64,000 bases of DNA from Bacteroidota bacterium. GTDB lineage: Bacteria > Bacteroidota > Bacteroidia > B-17B0 > Aurantibacillaceae. Of this stretch, positions 61,201 through 64,000 are shown piece after piece. Location of the stretch: positions 217,656 to 281,655 of the forward strand of contig JAJNDK010000007.1 of the NCBI GenBank assembly GCA_021156365.1, read 5' to 3'. Position numbers and translations under genes: made by a program. The stretch's first letter is position 1; each line of letters opens with the position of its first letter. The notes below the pieces were generated by a model that saw only the letters and a list, made by a program, of their open reading frames with translations, had not been told where the DNA came from and did not search any database.

Positions 61201-63797
61201 ATCATGTTGTTGTTTGAAAGGAACAGCGTACTTGACTGATGTGAAGAACATCCGCTCACGGTATCAATAGCGTGAAGGGAGATCGTATAATCGATCTGAT
61301 CACCCTGGTACACATGTGTCGGATTGACTGCGGAAGAGACCGTGCTGTCTCCGAAGCTCCATACATACTGATTGGCATTCGTACTGGTATTGGAAGTAGA
61401 TACGCTGTATTGAATACAATCCGAATGCAGGCTTGCAGTGAAATGTGCCTGCGCTCCGGCTACTGATATGAGATCGGTGTATCGTATGGTATCGGTTGCT
61501 CCGTAAATATTTTCATATACCAGCAATACTGTATATACACCCGGGATGCTGTATGTATGTCCCGGATTATTTGCAGTAGAGGTGCTGTTGTCTCCGAAGA
61601 TCCATGCGATCGGGCCGCCCGAAGAAAAAGGATAGGTAAAATGCACGCTCATAGGAATACATCCGTCGATCTGGTTGGAGCCGGCAGGAGGTGTGGTTGG
61701 TGTGCTTCCTCCCGAATGAGGTTCTCCGGCAGCAGGAGGAATTAGTCCGCCACCGGACAAGCCACCGCCCGGACAAGCCTGAATGTCTAACAGGTTAACA
61801 AAGCTCATCGTTTCCGAACATCCTTGTGCATTGGTCACGGTCAGGGTGAGGTTGAAAACTCCGGTTGCAGCATAGGTATGTGCAGGGTTCAGCTGAGTGG
61901 AATTGCTTCCGTCATGGAAATTCCAGAGATTACTGATTACGTTGGCGGTTGTATCTGCAAAAGTAACTGTTCGTGTATGGCAATTGTAGGTATAGGTGAA
62001 GCCGGCATTCACAGTACTCACTTTTACCTGCTTGAAGCTCGAATAGAATTGTGTGCAGCCTCCGTTCAGTCCAATGTTCAGGGTGACGGTATATACTCCG
62101 CTTTGTGTATAGGTATGCGTTGGATTTCGAAGTGTAGACTGTGTTCCGTCGCCGAAATTCCATAACCAGGAATTGGCACCAAAGGTCGAATCATTCATGG
62201 AAATGGTATAAGGAGCACAACCGGTAAGCGTATCTACGGATGAATAATTTACTGTTGGATTGATCACCGTAAGGTAGTTTACACGTTTCAATGTATCCCT
62301 GCACCCATTGGCATTGATAGCGATCAGCTGAACATTAAAATTGCCGGGGCTTGTGTAGGTATGTGTCGGGTTGGCCTGGGTGGAAGTGGCTCCGTCACCG
62401 AAATCCCACAAATAGGAAACTGCACCTGCATTGGATGTATTTGTAAATGGAACAGTGAAAGGTGAACAGTTTACCTGGCTTGGTGTCGTAAAATCAGCAT
62501 GTGGTTTAGAAGAATGTACGCCCGCTGTATAAGTATATACCGTTATGCATCCTGCGCTGTTGATCGCATGAAGCGTAGTCAGGTAATTGCCATTATTTAG
62601 ATAGGTGTGCGTAGGGTTATGTAAAGTGGAGTATTGTCCGTCGCCGAAGATCCAGTTGAATGTGGCCGCATTTTGTGAAAGATTTGTAAAGTTACAAACC
62701 AAAGGAGCGCAGCCGGAAGCATCATCCACACTGAAAAGCGCGGTAGCAGACTGGGGTATGTTTATCAGATCGTTTGCAAGCGTTGTTTCCACACAACCGT
62801 TCGGCCGCGTGATCGTGAGACTTACATCATACAGCCCGGATGAGGAGTATGTATACGAAGGATTGGCAGATGTAGAAGTGATGCCATTGCCAAAATCCCA
62901 CAGGTAAGAATTAGCCGTGGAGGTGGAAAAATTTACGGTAACCGGTGGACAGCCTGTTGTAACATTTGTGGTAATGGGAGGGCTTGCCATAGGAACTACT
63001 GAAATATAGGAGTTTTTTGTAAGTGTATCTTCGCAACCATTGGCGTTACGGGCAATCAGTGTAACATGATAGCTGCCTGCCATAGTGTAGCTGTGAGAGG
63101 GGTTTGCCAGAAGCGAAGTACTACCGTCGCCGAAATCCCACTTTTGCCAGGTACAGCCACTGGTAAGATTCGTAAATGTTGTTTGGCTCTGTGGAAGACA
63201 CAGGGATGTGGAGGATGCAACAAAATCGATATCCGGCTGAGGGATCACATGCACTGCATTATTCAGCACTTTGATATCGTTGCAGCCCAGGCTGTTTTTT
63301 GCAATAAGCTGAACGGTATAGTTCCCGTTATTGGAATAAAGGTGCGTAGGATTGGCCTGGGTAGAGATGGTTCCGTCTCCAAAATCCCAGATATACATAG
63401 TGCTGTTTTGTGAAGTATTGGTAAAGCCTACCACAGCGCTGTTTTCGCAAACGGAGGGGTTCATTACCTGGAAATTCGCTACAGGATCGCCAAGAACGGT
63501 AATGTAATTGGTGCGGATGAGACTGTCGCTAAATCCTGAAGGCCCGGTAACATGCAGTTTTACGGTATACGAGCCGGGATTCATGTAAACATGCGACGGA
63601 TTCTGAAGTATGGACGTAATTCCGTCGCCGAAATCCCAGCGATAATGCGGAACCGTTAAACTGCTTGTAAACTGCACATTCAGCGGTGCGCAGCCCGAAT
63701 CAACCGCAGCAGTGAATTGAATTTGTGCGGCGGCTTTTTTTCCGGAAAAGCAAAGGAATAGAAGGAAAATAACGGGTAGTACTTTGATTATACGCAT
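58245..63797 (-). CDS. Giant exported protein: 18 PKD domains and FN3-like end, no sorting domain
   Basis: The 1850-residue protein has a signal peptide (1-24, ending AAAQ). By eye I count 18 PKD-type domains of about 80 residues, each with W.FGDG.TS, NP.HTY and a closing GC..T. A Gly/Pro-rich linker (GGGLSGGGLIPPAAGEP) sits between the eighth and ninth. The last 400 residues are FN3-like units (ISVKWAQAGCTDFYAYVLFRK, YKIFRKVNNQGYTLIATVPAG). It ends inside the last FN3-like unit (EWEQIKTTDGN...) with no T9SS type A or type B domain. Surface adhesion or gliding-type function is likely. Confidence 0.9.
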   Translation of the reverse strand: MRIIKVLPVIFLLFLCFSGKKAAAQIQFTAAVDSGCAPLNVQFTSSLTVPHYRWDFGDGITSILQNPSHVYMNPGSYTVKLHVTGPSGFSDSLIRTNYITVLGDPVANFQVMNPSVCENSAVVGFTNTSQNSTMYIWDFGDGTISTQANPTHLYSNNGNYTVQLIAKNSLGCNDIKVLNNAVHVIPQPDIDFVASSTSLCLPQSQTTFTNLTSGCTWQKWDFGDGSTSLLANPSHSYTMAGSYHVTLIARNANGCEDTLTKNSYISVVPMASPPITTNVTTGCPPVTVNFSTSTANSYLWDFGNGITSTSANPSYTYSSSGLYDVSLTITRPNGCVETTLANDLINIPQSATALFSVDDASGCAPLVCNFTNLSQNAATFNWIFGDGQYSTLHNPTHTYLNNGNYLTTLHAINSAGCITVYTYTAGVHSSKPHADFTTPSQVNCSPFTVPFTNTSNAGAVSYLWDFGDGATSTQANPTHTYTSPGNFNVQLIAINANGCRDTLKRVNYLTVINPTVNYSSVDTLTGCAPYTISMNDSTFGANSWLWNFGDGTQSTLRNPTHTYTQSGVYTVTLNIGLNGGCTQFYSSFKQVKVSTVNAGFTYTYNCHTRTVTFADTTANVISNLWNFHDGSNSTQLNPAHTYAATGVFNLTLTVTNAQGCSETMSFVNLLDIQACPGGGLSGGGLIPPAAGEPHSGGSTPTTPPAGSNQIDGCIPMSVHFTYPFSSGGPIAWIFGDNSTSTANNPGHTYSIPGVYTVLLVYENIYGATDTIRYTDLISVAGAQAHFTASLHSDCIQYSVSTSNTSTNANQYVWSFGDSTVSSAVNPTHVYQGDQIDYTISLHAIDTVSGCSSHQSSTLFLSNNNMIWADKYVACTQGPVSFYFSSASYTGYAWDFGDGGTSNLQNPMHMYTHAGSYIVKLTVTDGFGCSRLFNLPQNITVYEPVADFNYVRSGSCSRYEMNFINLSTPLNLGPTGHCQWSFGDGTTSAQYLPTVSHIYTYPGTYQVTLNIKTNGGCTATITKTVVVNLLQADFSMHQNRDCFPMTVSFVDSTANGISWDWNFGNGITSTLQNPSVPYTQLPVDSIRLIVTDYRGCKDTLYKKDFNFFSNEVQLSADSACVNSGVTFSSQQDSVSLSWSFGDGATSSLLNPIHTYTSVNIFPVQMISTDMNGCRDTANTNVYTSTTVPGFSTSDTIGCAPHFVHFTNSSTGGQSYAWDFGDGSGSTNASPSHIYNTPGLYTVKLIAFNSLGCSDTMIINNYIKIIGPVVSFTLQNDTLCNPMSIGLQIHSSDVASWQWNFGDGANSSDTLPTHTYTQAGNYLISVIAHDIHGCSTFFADSSLFVSATPVAHYTVDTLARCAPASVHFDNYSTDATQYMWNFGNSSTATTSQAPVPVYSQPGTYTTSLIVKNNAGCADTAQVILHVFQKPDASFHASTTSMCPGTVFQLINTSTDTIHSSCSWVIAPGLTSSSCNPSLTMNSSGAHTVSLIVTNDNGCSDTLTKQNYITIADSMAPAINPIRVVSVSSDTTISVKWAQAGCTDFYAYVLFRKNSSSGNFVSIDTITDINITSFTDTGLNTLRYSYLYKLQTIDICGNKKELNELPAHRSIEITAYLLQDNSIQVNWNAYEGCGVSGYKIERADNGSAFSELATVPVVQTWYVDSMAWCPIRFIYRITAIGVCAGTEVSLSDTSAAKPANIFKNQKVDIIRSTVINNSSVYTEWAPPAIFPSAVASYKIFRKVNNQGYTLIATVPAGQNSFTDDEVDVNASVYLYKILIVNHCNLTSGEGQKGVSVLLEAKQNEFSTDLKWSTYSEWDSGVDYYIIERKNANGEWEQIKTTDGNTTTTTIEGE

Positions 63798-63849
63798 ATT
63801 AATATGATTAATCGTTGTTATTTTTGTGTTAAGATATAAAAAAAATTAT

Positions 63850-64000
63850 TTAAAGTACAATAGTTACGGCTCCACTTTTGTAAATATTTTTCTTTTGGAG
63901 ACCCCCTTTTGCAGCAAGTGAATAGGTGTAAGTTCCGAGTTCTACTGCTTCGCCTTTATAGGTTCCATCCCATTTTGTATTGATATCGGTGCTTTCGAAA
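63850..64000 (-). CDS. T9SS type B sorting domain, C-terminal end of a cut-off protein
   Basis: The minus-strand frame is open from the window edge to a TAA at 63850-63852. The 50 visible residues (FESTDINTKWDGTYKGEAVE, LGTYTYSLAAKGG, then IYKSGAVTIVL) match the end of gliding-motility-associated, type B T9SS C-terminal domains. The 5' part is outside. It lies just upstream of the giant PKD gene, on the same strand, with a 52-bp gap. Confidence 0.85.
   Translation of the reverse strand, partial: FESTDINTKWDGTYKGEAVELGTYTYSLAAKGGLQKKNIYKSGAVTIVL

Noticed and set aside
58245..63797. Tandem DNA repeats or several genes instead of one
   Set aside because: The PKD units are diverged in DNA and lie in one uninterrupted frame with a single signal peptide.

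Overview
The window reads as chromosome of a Bacteroidota bacterium, most likely from the Chitinophagales/Sphingobacteriales side. Evidence: several secreted proteins end in type IX secretion (T9SS) sorting domains; there is a giant PKD-repeat protein; promoters carry the Bacteroidota -7 element TAnnTTTG; strong Shine-Dalgarno sequences are absent. One tRNA (Arg, CCU) is present. I see no rRNA, CRISPR array, transposase or prophage core.

Layout. 0-7.3 kb: a cut-off secreted protein, an RfbB + WbpP-like nucleotide-sugar pair, a PAS protein, TcdA/TatD, and small conserved genes (DUF1456, NYN-LOTUS), with dispersed inverted repeats between them. 7.6-20.1 kb: one all-minus cluster of 12 tightly packed genes. 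It starts at a recognisable promoter with three 24-bp iterons and ends at a rho-independent terminator. It encodes four soluble hydrolases without signal peptides (peptidoglycan amidase, trypsin-like protease with a histone-H1-like tail, phospholipase-D-like protein, alpha/beta hydrolase), four exported or membrane proteins of unknown family, a GYF membrane protein, a large exported protein with a barrel-like end and two small AT-rich genes. This is the best candidate for an undescribed system. 20.4-36.1 kb: cupin, YdeI-like protein, WG-repeat proteins, a V4R-domain histidine kinase, a sodium:solute symporter, recR, recQ, and an Mrp/NifU iron-sulfur pair, interspersed with secreted T9SS cargo. 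36.7-46.6 kb: tRNA-Arg, an EVE-domain protein, a glycine-zipper lipoprotein, a PNPOx-like protein, a TetR-controlled tripartite ABC exporter (TetR, TolC, HlyD, two ATPases, two permeases) with the same operator twice, and a bestrophin. 46.7-64 kb: surface proteins and signalling: T9SS cargo, a REC-PAS-DHp protein, a six-PAS histidine kinase, a degenerate receiver, a TPR-like protein, a CheY-like regulator, an 1850-residue 18-PKD protein, and the tail of another T9SS type B protein.

How it fits together. The exporter genes form a self-regulated efflux operon. Mrp and NifU likely work together in Fe-S delivery. The 50-58 kb signalling genes may form a local phosphorelay with unusual parts: one receiver without its aspartate and one phosphotransfer protein without an ATPase domain. 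For the 7.6-20.1 kb cluster the enzymes point at peptidoglycan, lipid and protein targets, and the membrane proteins share a short helix-end motif (GIS..LGK). An envelope-linked conflict, lysis or remodelling system is a reasonable hypothesis, but its function is not shown by the sequence.
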